Assembly (NCBI GenBank): GCA_016946835.1
Contig: JACVTC010000147.1
Coordinates: 252,501 to 314,500 of the forward strand
DNA length: 62,000 nucleotides
Source: Neocallimastix lanati (nom. inval.)
Lineage: Eukaryota > Neocallimastigomycota > Neocallimastigomycetes > Neocallimastigales > Neocallimastigaceae
Direction: 5' to 3'
How positions within the stretch are numbered: the first letter of the stretch is position 1; each line of letters opens with the position of its first letter. Below, piece after piece: positions 40,960 through 55,354 of the stretch. The notes beneath the pieces were generated by a model, which saw only the letters and a program-made list of their open reading frames with translations, was not told where the DNA came from and did not search any database. The position numbers and the translations under genes are program-made.

Positions 40960-41130
40960 ATTACAGGTACTACTATTATTATCACAACCACTATTATTAC
41001 TATTATAACTCCTTCTACTATTACTCTTATTACTACAACCACTATTATTACTATTATACCTCCTTCTACAATTACTCTTATTACTACAACTACTATTATT
41101 ACTATTATTACTGTAATTACTATATCAAAA
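40960..41130. repeat. 51-bp tandem repeat, about three copies
   Basis: The motif ccttctactattactcttat at 41011 recurs at 41062 as ccttctacaattactcttat (51-bp spacing), with a partial third unit before. Because 51 is a multiple of three, plus-strand frames stay open across it, giving Thr/Ile-rich or Tyr-rich peptides. I treat it as a repeat and not a gene. Confidence 0.7.
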
Positions 41131-41139
41131 ATTAAATAA

Positions 41140-42116
41140 TTTAACCTTTTTTGAAAGTAGAAAAAAATTATTTACTACATTCTATCTATTATCATTATAA
41201 ATATTACATACACTTTTAGTGTATAATATGTATTAACCATACACAAATACAGAAAAGATAATATATTTTTATGTTTTTCATATTTTATTTAATTTTTTAT
41301 CCTTATTCTATTGAAAACTTTTAATATATCTATCAATAGTATGACTAAGCATAATAGAAAAACTATTCAAAATAGAGAATATTATTTAAGTTTTTTTAAA
41401 ATTTAAGTAATTAATAAAATATTTAATATTTCATAAATATCATTATCATTACAACTATTGCTTCTATTATTTTTACTATTAATATAAATCGTTACAATTA
41501 CTTATTATATTTCATCTATTTTCAAAGAATCTATAACCATTTTGAATATTAAATATATTTATTGTATTTAAAACTTATTAAACATAACATGAATATTCAT
41601 AATTAAAAGGAAAAAGTAAAAATTAAGTATTAAAGAAATATTATTTCCATTAGTATATATTTTATTAACAATTTTTATAATTCTTTAATATTAATATTAA
41701 TAATATTATTATTATTACTATTGATATTATCAGAAATTGAATAAATTTTCAAAAATCCCTTAAAAGGATTATAACCATAAAATTAAATATTAATATTATG
41801 AAAGATAATTAAATAATTAAATGACGTTATATTTATTAAAAATTATGAAAAAAAAAATTTTTTTTTTCTTTAATCTTTTTAAATTTATTAATAAATCAAC
41901 AATAAATATATAAAAATATAAAATTAAAATATATTTCATATCCACTTTTTTAATACATTAATTTATATTGGTATTGATATTAATATCATAGAACCAACCA
42001 ATATATTTCAAGAATTAATGTACATAATTAAAATGTAGATACATTATTAATATAAATAAAATAAATTAAAATAATATGAATAAGAGTTTAAATTTTTTTT
42101 TTTACACAAAATAATA

Positions 42117-42147
<31 letters not shown>

Positions 42148-42970
42148 CATGTTACTTATGTCAATATAAACTTTTTTATTTTATTTATATATATATATAT
42201 AAGAATCATATATCATATATTGTATTTTAACATTATCTTTACTTTTATACATACCTTTAAGATGATAAAAAAAATGATTCAAAAAAAAAAAAAAGTATTA
42301 AATAAATTAGACATTATTACTTCTTTTCTTTTTATAAAAATAAAATATAAAAAAAAATAAAAGATAAAAAAAATAATTATATATAGAAGATTAAATATAA
42401 AATTTAATATAATAGTGTTAAATATATTAAAATTATAGTTTGCAATACATTTAGTATATTATAGTATAATATATTTTGTTATATAAAATAATTATATGAA
42501 AGCTTTTATTATCATTTATTTTATTATATACAGTAATATTATTTAAAATAAAATAAAATACAATTAAAAAATTTATTATATATATATTAATTATATATTA
42601 TATTTAAATTTTAAATATACCAAATAAAAAAAAAAAAAATAAAATAAAAAAATAAAAAAATAAAAAAATAAGAAATAAGAAATATTTTATATTTATCATA
42701 ATATATATATATATAATATAAAAAAAAAAAAAAAAGAGATCTTTTTTGAAATTTAAGTTTAAATAAAAAAAAAAAGAATTATTTTTTTTTTTTTATTGCA
42801 AAATAAATAAAAAGGTTTTTAAAAATATAAATTTAAAAAATCATTTTCAATTATATTAAAATTATATAAAAAGTAATTTTTTTTATTTAATAAAATTAAA
42901 TTTATTGAATTGAAAAAAAAAAAAAATAAATCTTTAATAATAATAATAATAATAATAAAAAATAGATTTT

Positions 42971-43005
<35 letters not shown>

Positions 43006-43788
43006 TGATATTAATATTAAATAAAAATAAAATAATAATAATAATATATATAAATTTATGAATTATTTTTTTTTTAATTTAGAAATTCAAAAATTTCATT
43101 CAATATATAAATTCAAGATAATAAAAAAGTTCAGGAGTTATATAACATATTTATACAATATATATATATTTAAAAGTTAATATTTTATATTAAAAAAGGA
43201 CGTAGATTATAGATGAGATATTTGATATATTCATTTATTATAGAATTTAAAATTGAAATTTATAAATTAATGAAATTCATTTTCAAAATAAATACTTTAA
43301 TATTATAAGGGAAATAAATAAAAAAAATAAATAAATAAGAAAAAAATAAATAAAGGAATAATAATAATAAAAAAAAAAACTAAAGTATAATAAAATGAAA
43401 GTATAAATAAATACAATAAAAACAACACAAATAATATAAATAATAAAAATAATTCATAAAGGAAAATGTAACAATAATTTTTTTTTTTTCAGTAAATTTT
43501 TTTTTATAATACTACTCTTCTATGTTTTTTTTTTTTTAGTTATGCAATTAATAAATAATAGTATAAAACATCGTTATTAATAAAAAAATTGTTTATTAAT
43601 AAATAAGCTGATTATTTACTATTTATATTATATATTTTTTTATAAAAATAACTTTTACAAAATTTATTGACTTTTTATTTAAATTTTTTTTCTGTATTTT
43701 TTTTTTTTTTTTTTGAAAACATAACGTTTCAAACATTGTAGTTAATATATTACCATTATATTATTTATTAATGTAAAACACTTTGTTA
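41140..43788. other. AT-rich intergenic region upstream of CHD1
   Basis: No gene is seen over about 2.6 kb. It contains A runs (42969-43001), (AT)n and TAA arrays, and must include the CHD1 promoter. Confidence 0.6.
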
Positions 43789-46700
43789 ATGTCTTTTTCA
43801 TCAGATTATAGTGATCACTCTTCAATTGGTAATAATAATTTATCATTTTATTCAATCATTTATTTATATTTTATAATTTTAAATTATTATAGAAAATTTA
43901 AATAGTAATTTAGAAAAAAAATAGAGTAGCGTTTTATCAAAGAACAGTAGAATAGTTTCATTGAAATAGTTAAAAAACATAAATATATATATATATATTA
44001 TAAAATAAAAATCAATAATAATAATTTTTAAATTATTATAATAATTATATTCAATTAAACATTTATAATTACAAATGTTATAATATTACATTTAATTCAT
44101 TCAAAATAACAAATAAATAATTAATATTTTATTATAAACCTTTTTTTTTGTTAAAATTTATTTATTCACTTAAATATTTTTATTATCATTTCAATAACTA
44201 AATTTAAAATAAACAAGATTCAAGTAATGAGAGTCAACCTGAAAGTAATCATATCCAATCCGATTCATCATTTAGTTTATCAAGTTCTTCGGATTCTGAT
44301 TTATCATATTCAGAAGTAGAATCAATAAAAGGAAATAATCATATAATAGAAAGTGAAAATGAAAATTCAACAATAAATGATAATACCATAGAAAATGAAA
44401 TTGAAAATGAAATTGAAAATGAAATTGATAATGAAAATGAAATTGAAAATGAAAATGAAATAGAAAATTTAACACCATTTAATGATACGTTTGAAGAAAT
44501 AAGTTCCGAAGAAGAAGTTCCAGTAGTGAAAGAACCCCCAAAACCTAAAAAACGAACAACAAAAAAGAAAAGTTTTGAAGCTCTTGATCCTGAACTCTAT
44601 GGCCTTAGGCGGTCTAGTAGAACTAAAGTTCAACCAAAAAGATATGAAGTAAGAATAGAATTTTTAAAATAATATCTAAAAAAAAAAATAAAGAATAAAG
44701 TAAAAAAAAATATTATCAGATTATTATTTTTTAAATTTTATTTTATTTATTTATCATTTGTTCATTTCAAATATTATTTTATTTTTTTTTAAAAAAAGAA
44801 TTAGGCTATAATAATTATTTTTTATTGAATAATTTAAATAATTTTATTATACTAATTAAATTTCAAATTTTAAACTTTAGAAAATATTGAGAAAAAAAAA
44901 GAGTAAAATGAAAAATAAAATAATTAAAGATATATTAATTTTTTGTATATTGTTAATTGTAGGATGAATATATTGATAATATTGATAATAATACTGATGT
45001 AACTTTTGATGATAATAGTGGTAGTGATTATTCTTCTACTCATAGATATACCCGGAAGAATAAAACAAGAAAAACCAGACAACAAAGAAAAAGAAAAACA
45101 TATAATACCTCATCAAGAAGTAAATAAAACATCACTATATAAAGTTCAAATTTACATATATTTATTATAACAATAAAATTATTTGGAAATATTAAATCAG
45201 AAATAATTAATTTTATCTTTAATTTATTATGTAAATATATATTATATAATATATTTATGATATAAAACATTAAAATATTAAAACCTATAAAAAAGCATCT
45301 TCAAGGACAAGTTCATATGAATATGGATCAGAAGTGGAATATACCGAAGCATCTTCATCTTCAGATGAAGATTGGGGTGCAAAGCCAACAAAATCTAGAC
45401 GGAAACGTTCAAGAAGATCATCGAAAAGTACAGATAAACAAGAAGTAAGTAGTATTGTAGAAAGTTTAAGATATTCATCAAGAACAAGATCAGTGAAAAA
45501 TTATGATGAAAGTCAATTTGATGAAGAATTAGGTTTGACCGAAGAAGATTTAGTAGTTAAAAAGAAAACAAAAAAATTGGCTGCTTATGAAATTGTTCAA
45601 GATCGTAAGAATTTAAATTTTTTTTTTTTTAAATTTATTTTTATTTTTATATAATTTAATATTAATATTAAATTTTAAATAAATAAATAAATGATTAAAT
45701 ATTTATATACAATAAATTAATTATATTAATAAAAATACTATTTAATAACTTTATTTATACTAAATTATCTAAATAGCGGAAGAAGGAGATGTTATTGAAG
45801 GAGTTTTTGATTTTAAATATGATAATAAAGGTAAATTTTGCTTTAAAATTATTAAATAAATAATGATAGTTTTATCAAAAGAATAAAAATGATATTTCTA
45901 TCTTTCTATCTTTCAATCTTTCAATCTATCTATCTATCTATATATTTATAATTTATATTTAAAAAAATATATAAATCTATTTATTAATAAATAATATATA
46001 TAATAATGTATAAACAAATAAATATTTATATGTAAATGACAATAACAATTTTATAGATGATTATTTAGAAGAAAATGAAGATGATCCATTAAAATATATA
46101 CAAACCGTAGAATTTTTAATTAAATGGAAAGGATGGTCACATCTTCATAATACTTGGGAAAGATATGAAGATTTAAAACCGTATAAAGGATTTAGAAAAG
46201 TGGAAAATTATATAAAACAAAAAATTAACCCTGATAGAGATTATAGAAATGATAAATTTATTACACAAGATCAATTAGAACAATATAATGTAAATTTAGA
46301 AATTGAAAGAGATATGTTAAAAGATTATCAAAGTGTAGATAGAGTAATATGTTCACGAGATGTAGAACCTACCGATGAATATCCTCATGGAATTCAATAT
46401 TTGTGTAAATGGAAACGTTTACCTTATTGTGATTCTACATGGGAATATGTAGAATTAATATCGGATAATTATCAGGATAAAATAGATGAATACTTAGATC
46501 GTCAGCAAAATCAACTTGTACCTCATAAAAGTAAGCATTATACCAGAGATAATCGACCAAAATTTGATAAATTATTAAAACAACCAGAATATATGAAAAA
46601 GGGAGGAGAATTACGTGATTATCAATTAACCGGTGTAAATTGGATGGCCTATCTATGGTGTAATAATAATAATGGTATTTTAGCTGATGAAATGGGTTTA

Positions 46701-49700
46701 GGTAAAACAGTACAATCAATATCCTTTTTATCCTATTTATTCCATACTATGCATATTTACGGACCATTTCTTGTTGTGGTCCCATTATCAACAATATCTT
46801 CCTGGCAAAAGGAATTTGAGCGATGGGCACCAGATATGAATGTTGTTGTTTATTCAGGAGATTCTGTATCTCGTGGTACTATCCGTGATTTTGAATTCTT
46901 ACTTCCAACGAAAGGTAAAGAAAAGAAATACAAATTTAACGTTCTTTTAACTACCTATGAATTGATTATCAAGGATAGACAATATTTAGGCGAAGTTCGT
47001 TGGACGTATTTAGCGGTTGATGAAGCTCATCGTTTAAAGAATCGTGATTCTCAACTTCATGAAATTTTAAAAGATTTTCATAATGCTAATCGTCTCTTAA
47101 TTACAGGTACTCCACTTCAAAATAATGTTGATGAATTATACTCGTTGGTTCGATTTATTATGCCTGATGAATTTTCTGATTTGGAGAATTTCGAAATTTC
47201 AACGGATGCTGATACGGAAATGCGTATACGACAGCTTCATGAAAGATTAAAGCCATATATGCTTAGACGTTTGAAAAAGGATGTTGAAAAATCATTACCT
47301 ACTAAAACAGAAAGAGTATTGCGTGTGGAATTATCTCATATGCAAGTACACTATTATAAGCATATTTTAACTAAAAATTTTGCAGCGTTAAATAAGGGTG
47401 TTGCCGGACAAGGTCAATTTTCTTTATTAAATATTGCTATGGAATTGAAAAAAGCCAGTAATCATCCATTTTTATTCCCTGGTGCTGAAGTTATTACAGA
47501 TAATCGTGAAGAACAATTGAAAGGCTTAATTATGAACTCTGGTAAAATGGTATTATTAGATAAACTACTATCTCGTCTAAAGAGTGATGGCCATAGAGTT
47601 TTAATCTTTTCTCAGATGGTTCGTATGTTAGATATTCTATCGGATTATTTAGTACTTAGAGGTTATACCTATCAACGTTTAGATGGTAGTGTGGGCTCAG
47701 AAGCCCGTAAAAAGGCCATTGAACATTATAATGCAGAGGGTTCCCCTGATTTCGCCTTTCTATTATCTACTAAGGCTGGTGGTTTAGGTTTAAATTTGGA
47801 AACAGCCGATACCGTCATTATTTTTGATTCTGACTGGAATCCTCAGAATGACTTACAAGCCATGGCTCGTGCCCATCGTATCGGTCAAAAGAATCATGTC
47901 AATGTGTATCGATTTGTGTCGAAGGGTACCATTGAAGAAGAAATTTTAGATCGTGCTAAAAAGAAGATGGTATTAGAATATTGTATTATTAAGCAGATGG
48001 ATACCTCTGGTGAAAACTTATTACAAAAATCGACTAATAAAAAATCAAAACGTGCCGATCAATTTAATAAGGAAGAATTACAAGCTATTTTAAAGTTTGG
48101 TGCGCAAAAAATGTTTTCTGAAGATGCAGGTACGGAAAAGCTGGAAGAAATGAATTTAGATGAAATTTTAGAAAGAGCTGAACATACTGAAACGACGGAA
48201 TCCATGAATCTTTCGGAGGCAAGTGCCGAGTTCTTGGAACAATTTAAGGTTGCTGATTTTGGTGTGAATGATTTAACTTGGGAAGAAATTATTCCGGAAG
48301 AGGAACGTAAAAAGTTGGAAGAAGAAGAACGTCAAGAGGAATTAATGTATGCTGCAAGAAGAAGAGCCGCTGCTCCAACCTATTCAAATGAAAAGAATGA
48401 TGAAAATCATGATGAACAAGACCAGGAACAAAATGAAGAAGCACCAAGAAAAAGAAGAAGAAGAGCTTCCAAAACTAGTCGAAAGAAGAATGAAAACACC
48501 GATTTCTTGACCGAAAAGGATGTAAGAGCTTTAGTGAAATCCATACAACGTTTTGGAGATATTAACTTAAGGTATGATGATATTGTGAAGGACGCTGATT
48601 TAGAAATGAAAGATCATGATTTAATTGTTAGTACCTATGAAGGTCTCTACAGTTTCTGTGAGGAATCCATTCAACAAAATAATAATGAAGCTAATGAAAA
48701 TGAAACGTCTTCCTCACGAAAATCAAAATCTGTTCTTGTTTCCTATGAAGGTGTTAACAATATCAACGCCACACAATTCCTTCAACGAGTGAATGATTTA
48801 ACCCTGCTTAATAAACGATTAAAGGATGCTAATGCAAATAATAAGTTGACACTCTTTAGACTTTCGTCAAGCCTCAAACCTGTGAATAATTGGAATTGTA
48901 AATGGGGACAGAAGGATGATTCGTTACTTCTTGTAGGTATTTATAAACATGGATTTGGCTATTGGGATAAAATACAGAAGGATGATACACTTGATTTTAA
49001 AGATAAATTTTTCCTAGGAAATAATCAAGATTTTGAGGAAGAGGATCGTCTCTTACCTAAATCGGTTCATCTTAATCGTCGTGCGGAATATCTCTTAAAG
49101 ATATTAGCGGAAGAAATGAGTAGTAATAAATCGAGAACACGTACAAATTCAAAGCAACGTGCTTCTAGTAAACGTCAATCACAAGAAAAAACACATTCTG
49201 TCTCCACCTCTGTAAAACATGCCAATGGTAAAAGTTCACGAAGTAAAGCCTCTCATAAAAATTCTACGACGTCTTCTACCTCTCATTCTAAAAATAAAAA
49301 ACCTCATAGAGAAATGGAAGAAGGAGAAGTAGGAGAAGAAGACGAAGAAGAAGAGGAAGAAGAAGAATATGAAGAAGATGAAGAATCCGATTACTCTTCT
49401 ATGGATGAACGAGATTGTAAAGAACGAATGAGACCTGTTAAACGAGAATTAAAGGCTCTGAAGGATAAATCAAAGAATTATTCTGGTAAAAAGAAAGCTG
49501 ATTTCATTAAGGAAAGAGTAAAAGCTATTGGTGATTTAATTCAAACTATAGTTGGTAATCTTTCCAGTGAATCCAAAAAGGAAAAATTAGAAAGTCATCT
49601 TTGGAAATTTGCTTCCTGGTTTTGGCCTAATGAAAATAATACCATCAGTAGTAGTAAACTACGTGCATTATATACCCGATTAGAATCCCTTCAATCTAAT

Positions 49701-50423
49701 AATCATACTAATCATAATATACATAATAATAGTAGTAGTAATAATAATACCACAAATACAACTCCTACCTTAAATCATATTAATAATCATAATAATCATC
49801 ATAATATAAATCATACAAATACGAATACGAATACAAATACAAATAATAATAGTTATAATCATAATCCTAATCATAATTCAATTCATTCAAATAATATTAA
49901 TAATAATAATAATAATTATAATCATCATCATCATTCTATTTCTTCACTATCTCAAGATAATCGTAGAAGAAATTATTCCAATAATTCCATAACTTCAAAT
50001 GATTATTCAAGAAATCATATAAATGAAAGATCTTCCTCTTCCTATCGAGATTTAAGTAGAAAATCTTCTACCGGATCTTCTGCTTCATTATCCTATTCTT
50101 CTAAACGTTATTTACCTGGAGGTGATAAAGATTCTTTAGGTAGTAATAAACGATATAAAATGAATACCGGTTCTGGTTCATCTCATCATTTTTATGATGA
50201 AGGTAGTAATACCAATAGTAAACGTTCTTCTCTATCACGAACCAATAGTGTCTCTACCCGAGCTTCGGATTATGAAGAAGATATAAAACGTTCTTCTGCT
50301 TCACCTAATATAAATAATAAACCTTCAATGAATTCAAATTATCGTCGTCATTCCTCTAATTCCTCAAAATATTATAATAAACATTTTAAAGTTCACAATT
50401 ATGAATCAGGGCCAGAAAAATAA
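43789..50423 (+). CDS. CHD1: CHD1 chromodomain-helicase-DNA-binding chromatin remodeller
   Basis: Nuclear ATP-dependent nucleosome remodeller linked to transcribed genes. Six exons (43789-43828, 44218-44648, 44963-45119, 45296-45604, 45777-45830, 46057-50423) join in frame to 1785 residues. The acidic Ser-rich N-terminus has the CHD1-type [13 protein letters not shown] motif. Chromodomain 1 (about 315-375, [15 protein letters not shown]) and chromodomain 2 (about 420-475, [15 protein letters not shown]) follow. The SNF2 ATPase has Walker A DEMGLGKT (about 540), DEAH (about 652) and helicase C with [11 protein letters not shown], all intact. The SANT/SLIDE-like DNA-binding region (about 1145-1310) contains [17 protein letters not shown], and a CHCT domain lies near 1455-1545 (PVKRELKAL to WFWPNE). 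The tail is Asn/His/Ser-rich. The helicase exon holds more than 80 percent of the protein without an intron. Exon junctions are inferred from frame continuity and splice sites. Confidence 0.95.
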
Positions 50424-50542
50424 AAAAAAAAAAAAAAAAAAAAAATCAATATATACATATAAATAAAATATTTTAAAAAATTTTTTTTTATATTATTTAA
50501 TAAAAATTTTATTTATTTTTAAGTTACAATATATTTAATATA

Positions 50543-50573
<31 letters not shown>

Positions 50574-50958
50574 AGTATTTATATATATATATATATTTTT
50601 TTTACTATATAAGAAACAGAAACAGAAAAAAAAAAATTTAGAATATCATAAACTATTATTAGTCAATATCAGTTTAAATTAAATTAAATAAAATAATAAT
50701 AATAATCATTATTATTATTACATTCATTTAATAATTATAACTAATTCCATATATCTTTTAAAAATCATTATATATATTTATATTTGTATATAAAGATTTA
50801 AGTAAAAAAAAAAAAAAAAAAAAACCGTAAAGAATTAAATTAAAAAAAAAAAAAAAAAAAAATAAACCTTTTTTTTTTTTTTTTTTTTTTTATTATTATT
50901 TTATAGTATTATTATTGTTATTTTATTTTATTGAATTTAATTTTATTTTATATTATTA

Positions 50959-50989
<31 letters not shown>

Positions 50990-53453
50990 CTTTTAATTTT
51001 TAAAATTTATTAAATTTTATTATTATTATTATTTTTTATTTATTTCAATATTTTTAAAATTATTAACATACATCCTATATAAAATAGTTTTATTATAATA
51101 TTTATTAGTTTAAGAATTAGTATTTTAGTACTCAACATTTCCTATAATAATTATAATGGATAAAAAATATTATTTAAAAAAAATATATATATATAAAAAA
51201 AAAAAAAATTCATCTATTTTACTTTTTTAATTAACTAATTATATAAATCTATATATATATATATAAAGTAATAATAATAATAATAAAAATAAAATAAAAT
51301 TAAGTAAAAATATTAATAAAAAAAAAAAGTTCAATATATATACAATTTTTATTATTTTATAACTTTATCATTTATCATTTGGATGTTTATTTCTCAATTT
51401 TTTTTTTTTTTTTTTTTTATTTTCATTATTATTTTTGAATAAATTTTAATCAAATGATATATAATTTAAATAAAGTAATAGTAATTATATGATAAAATAA
51501 ATTTCATGAATATAAAACCATATAAAACTAAAAATAGTAATAAAAATATATATATATATAAATATATAAATAAAAATATAATATAATTAAATATATAATA
51601 TAATTAATATGATAAATATATCGAAGTTACTAATGTTACATTAACAATAATAATTTTGATTAATAATAATAGTGATTATTAATAATAAAAGAATAATAAT
51701 ATATTGATAGAACAATATTAAAAATTCCATAAAAATTAATTATTTTAATAATAAATATAATTAAGTAATCTAATAAATATATATAAATATTTAATATTCA
51801 TATTATTATTTCTTATTCATAGATGAAGGTTTATTTAAATGATGATCTATTAAAAAATTACTTTTGATTTATGTAAAATATTCCAAAAAAAAAAAAAAAA
51901 AAAAAAAAAGAATTTTATCAAAACTTTAAATAAAATTTTATTTATTATATATATATATATATTATATATACTTTATTTAAGATACTTTTCTATTCCTTTA
52001 TTATGTATAATAAAAATATAAAAATATAAAAATATAAACTGTTCAATAAAGAAAAAAAAAATTTTTTTTCATTGTTAAAAGGGAAAAAAAAAAGGCGTTT
52101 TTATTTTTCTTAGTAATAATGATTGTTACTCATAATTTATGATTAATAATTATTCATTATTATTTTTTTAATATAAAAATGATATTTGAAATAATTATTA
52201 TTATTTAGAATTATATATTAATATATTATTACAAATATGATAAAAATAATAATATCATAAATTTCATTGATATATAGTAAATAGCAATAATCATTATTAA
52301 ATATGTAATTCTAAATAATTACATAATTATGAATTTATTTTCAGATATTTATTAATAATAACTATATTATTATTATTTTTTATGTATTTAAAATATTTTC
52401 AAAATTATTTATTAATAAAAGTTTTATTATTATTTATACTTTTTTTTTTTTTTTTTTTAACAACCATTTGTGGATTATTAATAATAATTATTACTTAAAT
52501 ATCCACATATTAATGGGCATTTATTATTATTATTTCAATTATTTTTATATAATAATTTCTAAAAACATAAAAAAGTATTTATTATAATTAATACATAAAA
52601 AGAATTTATTATAAAAAAAACTTTTTTAATTTAAATTACAAAATATAGCAATAAAGTAAAGTAATAATTATAATTTTTAAAGATCTCTAAAATATCTCTA
52701 TATTATTTACTTAAAATTAATATATTATTTATAATTTATTATATATTATTCCATTATTTATTATTTATTATTTATTATTTATTATTCCATTATTTATTAT
52801 TTATTATTTATTATTTATTATTTATTATTTGTTATTTGTTATTTGTTTTTTGTTATTTGTTATTTATTATTTATTATTTATTATTTATTATTTATTATTC
52901 AATTATTTATTAATTATTATATATTATTTATTATGTATTATTAATTATTTATTATTTATTATATATTATTTATTATTTATTATTCCATTATTTGTTATTT
53001 ATTATTTATTATTTATTGTTTATTATTTATTGTTTATTGATAATATTAATTTACAAAAAAACAGGCTTTCTTTTTTTACTATAAAAATCTCAAAAGGGGT
53101 GTATTTATTACTAATTAAGAGTTTTAATATATTATTAATATATAAAGAACATTAATTTATTTAGTATTATTTTATATTACTAATAAAATTAGTAATAATT
53201 CTTATAAATTAATGATTAATAGGAATGGATTTTTTTCCATTTTGATATTTAGGTATGTTCCAAAAATATATATCTATATAATTTAATTATATATTTATCA
53301 TATCACGTGATATTTTTAATTCAAAAAATTCTTATATAAAACGAAAAAAAAAGAACACAAATTATAATTTTTTTTTATTATTTAATAAATTTATAAATTT
53401 ATAATAGTAGTAATTTTATAATAACAAATATAAAATATAAAAAATAAAACAAA
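50424..53453. other. Intergenic region between CHD1 and thioredoxin
   Basis: About 3 kb of poly(A/T), (AT)n and TAA words containing the CHD1 3' UTR and the thioredoxin promoter. A frame at 52829-53155 is the translated shadow of an ATTATTT-type array. Confidence 0.6.
52745..53040. repeat. ATTATTT heptanucleotide-type satellite array
   Basis: About 40 units of attattt with variants (attccattattt, gttattt). The variants themselves cluster, as expected from local slippage and duplication. Confidence 0.85.
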
Positions 53454-54263
53454 ATGATTACTGAAATTGAAACTTTAGATGCTTTCAACGCTGCTATTGC
53501 TAAGGAAACTTGCAGTGTTATTGATTTCTATGCTACCTGGTATTTATTATTATATTATTTTTTTATATAAATATATATATATATTGTATTATTATGAAAC
53601 AAAAATATAATATTATGATGATACAAGTATTAAATGATATATACATCTTATATATATGATAATTATTTTTAATATTATTAAAATATAAAATAATATAATC
53701 CAAAATAGGTGTGGACCATGTAAGGTAATAATTAAAAATATACAAGGGAAAGATAAAAAAGAAAGAATAAAAAAAAAAAAAAAAAAATGTAATAAATATA
53801 AAATATTAAAAAAAATATATATTTATATATATTTCATAAATTTAGATGATTCACCCAAAATACGAAAATTTCAGTAACGTTTACACTAACGTTTCTTTCT
53901 ACCAAGGTAAATATATATATACAAAGTATAAAATTTATATTTATGATGTAATTGTAGAATGAATATTAAAAATATTTTTAAATTTAAATAAAATAGCTGA
54001 TGTTGATCAAGCCCAAGAAGTTGCTGCTGCTTGTGATGTCAACTGCATGCCAACTTTCAAATTCTACAAGGCCGGTAAACTCGTAAGTATATAAAATTGT
54101 GACACAATTATTTAAAAGATAAATTGATATGGATAGAAATATATAAATATTGAATATAAATAATAATATATTTTTAATTTTTTTAATATATTAAATAAAG
54201 ATTGGTGAAATTCAAGGTGCCAACGTTAGAGAACTTGAAAGAATTCTCAAGGAAAACAACTAG
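53454..54263 (+). CDS. Thioredoxin (five exons)
   Basis: Small disulfide reductant of the cytosol, recycled by thioredoxin reductase. Exons 53454-53539, 53709-53724, 53846-53906, 53997-54082 and 54201-54263 join in frame to 103 residues, the normal length for eukaryotic thioredoxin. Sequence in order: MITEIETLDAFNA, SVIDFYATWCGPCK, MIHPKYENFS, ADVDQAQEVAAACDV, MPTFKFYKAGKL, GEIQGANVRELERIL. The active site WCGPCK and the cis-Pro of CMPTF are present. The second exon is just 16 nt and encodes the CGPCK residues and part of the Trp codon. No signal peptide, so cytosolic. Codon use is richer in C-ending codons than in the neighbours, fitting high expression. Confidence 0.95.
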
Positions 54264-54839
54264 ATTAGCATAAAACATGCTATAATTAAATAGTAAAAAT
54301 TAAAAAAGAACAAAAAATCAAAAACAAAAATTTAAAAATAAAAAAAAAAACAACTATTTATTAAATGAAAATAGTTAATTATGTAATTTAAAAAAAAAAT
54401 AAAAAGAATTTATAAAATTAATCTAATAAGAATTCATATAATAATAAAAATAGTAGTGTTTTAAATATCTAAATATAATTTTATAATTCTTTAAAGTAAA
54501 TATAATATTATGGTTAGTAATGTAAAAAGTAAGATTGTATATAAATATTTATATTAAATAGAAATATATTTATGTTTGATGAAAAATGTATCGAAAAAGG
54601 AAAAAAAAGTAATTTGTTATAGAATAGGTGTAATATCATATTGATATATTATTAATATTAAATTTTTAAAGTTAGGAAATCAAAAGGAATAATAAAAAAA
54701 GTTAAGAGGTTATGGTATTTGAAAGTTTTCAATTTTTATAAAAAAAAAAAAATAAAAAATTCCTGAAAAAAAATAAAATATATTTTTATTATTTTTGTAG
54801 TAATAATGAAATAATAAAATTATTTACAAAATTAATATA
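54264..54839. other. Thioredoxin 3' flank
   Basis: AT-rich, with the 3' UTR and possible polyadenylation signals; nothing else is recognised. Confidence 0.55.
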
Positions 54840-55240
54840 CAACTAGACGTTGAATCTATTGAATCTACAGTTAGATAACACTAATACAGAAATTATTACT
54901 CGAAATAATGGAAATGGTGTTATCATCGAGGAATGGGAAAAGTTAGAGGCTATCGCTTCTAACGTACTTTTATAATTTTATAATATATAATATTTTATTT
55001 CATGTATTTTATTTGTTATTTTTTTCATTTAAATGATGTAATTTTATTATTATTATAAGTTAAATAAAGTTATTCTCTAAGTCTAAAAAAAAAAAAAAAA
55101 AAAAAAAAAATAATTTTATAATATATAATATTTTATTTCATGTATTTTATTTGTTATTTTTTCATTTAAATGATGTAATTTTATTATTATTAAGTTAAAT
55201 AAAGTTATTCTCTAAGTCTAAAAAATATATATATATATAT
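54840..55240 (+). mobile_element. Tandem retroposon-like 3' ends with poly(A) tails
   Basis: A coding remnant of about 43 codons (TLNLLNLQLDNTNTEIITR ... IASNVLL, stop about 54975) is followed by a 3'-UTR-like block ending aataaagttattctctaagt and then about 26 A. The same UTR block follows again (about 55110-55222, nearly identical), ending in A and (AT)n. Poly(A) after an aataaa signal, in two successive copies, is what retroposition or a twice-inserted 5'-truncated non-LTR element produces. The parent gene or element is unknown. Confidence 0.5.
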
Positions 55241-55354
55241 ATATATACAACGAGATATTATGGATGTAAAGGAAGAGCTTATTTATTGTTCATTCAATCT
55301 CGTTAAACATAAATAATAATGTATTTTTTATTTTATTATATTTTATTTTATTTT

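Noticed and set aside
43829-44217. An extra CHD1 exon starting at 43893
   Set aside because: The frame there meets TAG within a dozen codons; joining 43828 directly to 44218 keeps phase and gives a typical CHD1 acidic N-terminus.
52829-53155. 108-codon plus-strand frame rich in Leu, Ile and Tyr
   Set aside because: It is the translation of the ATTATTT-type array with no independent coding character.
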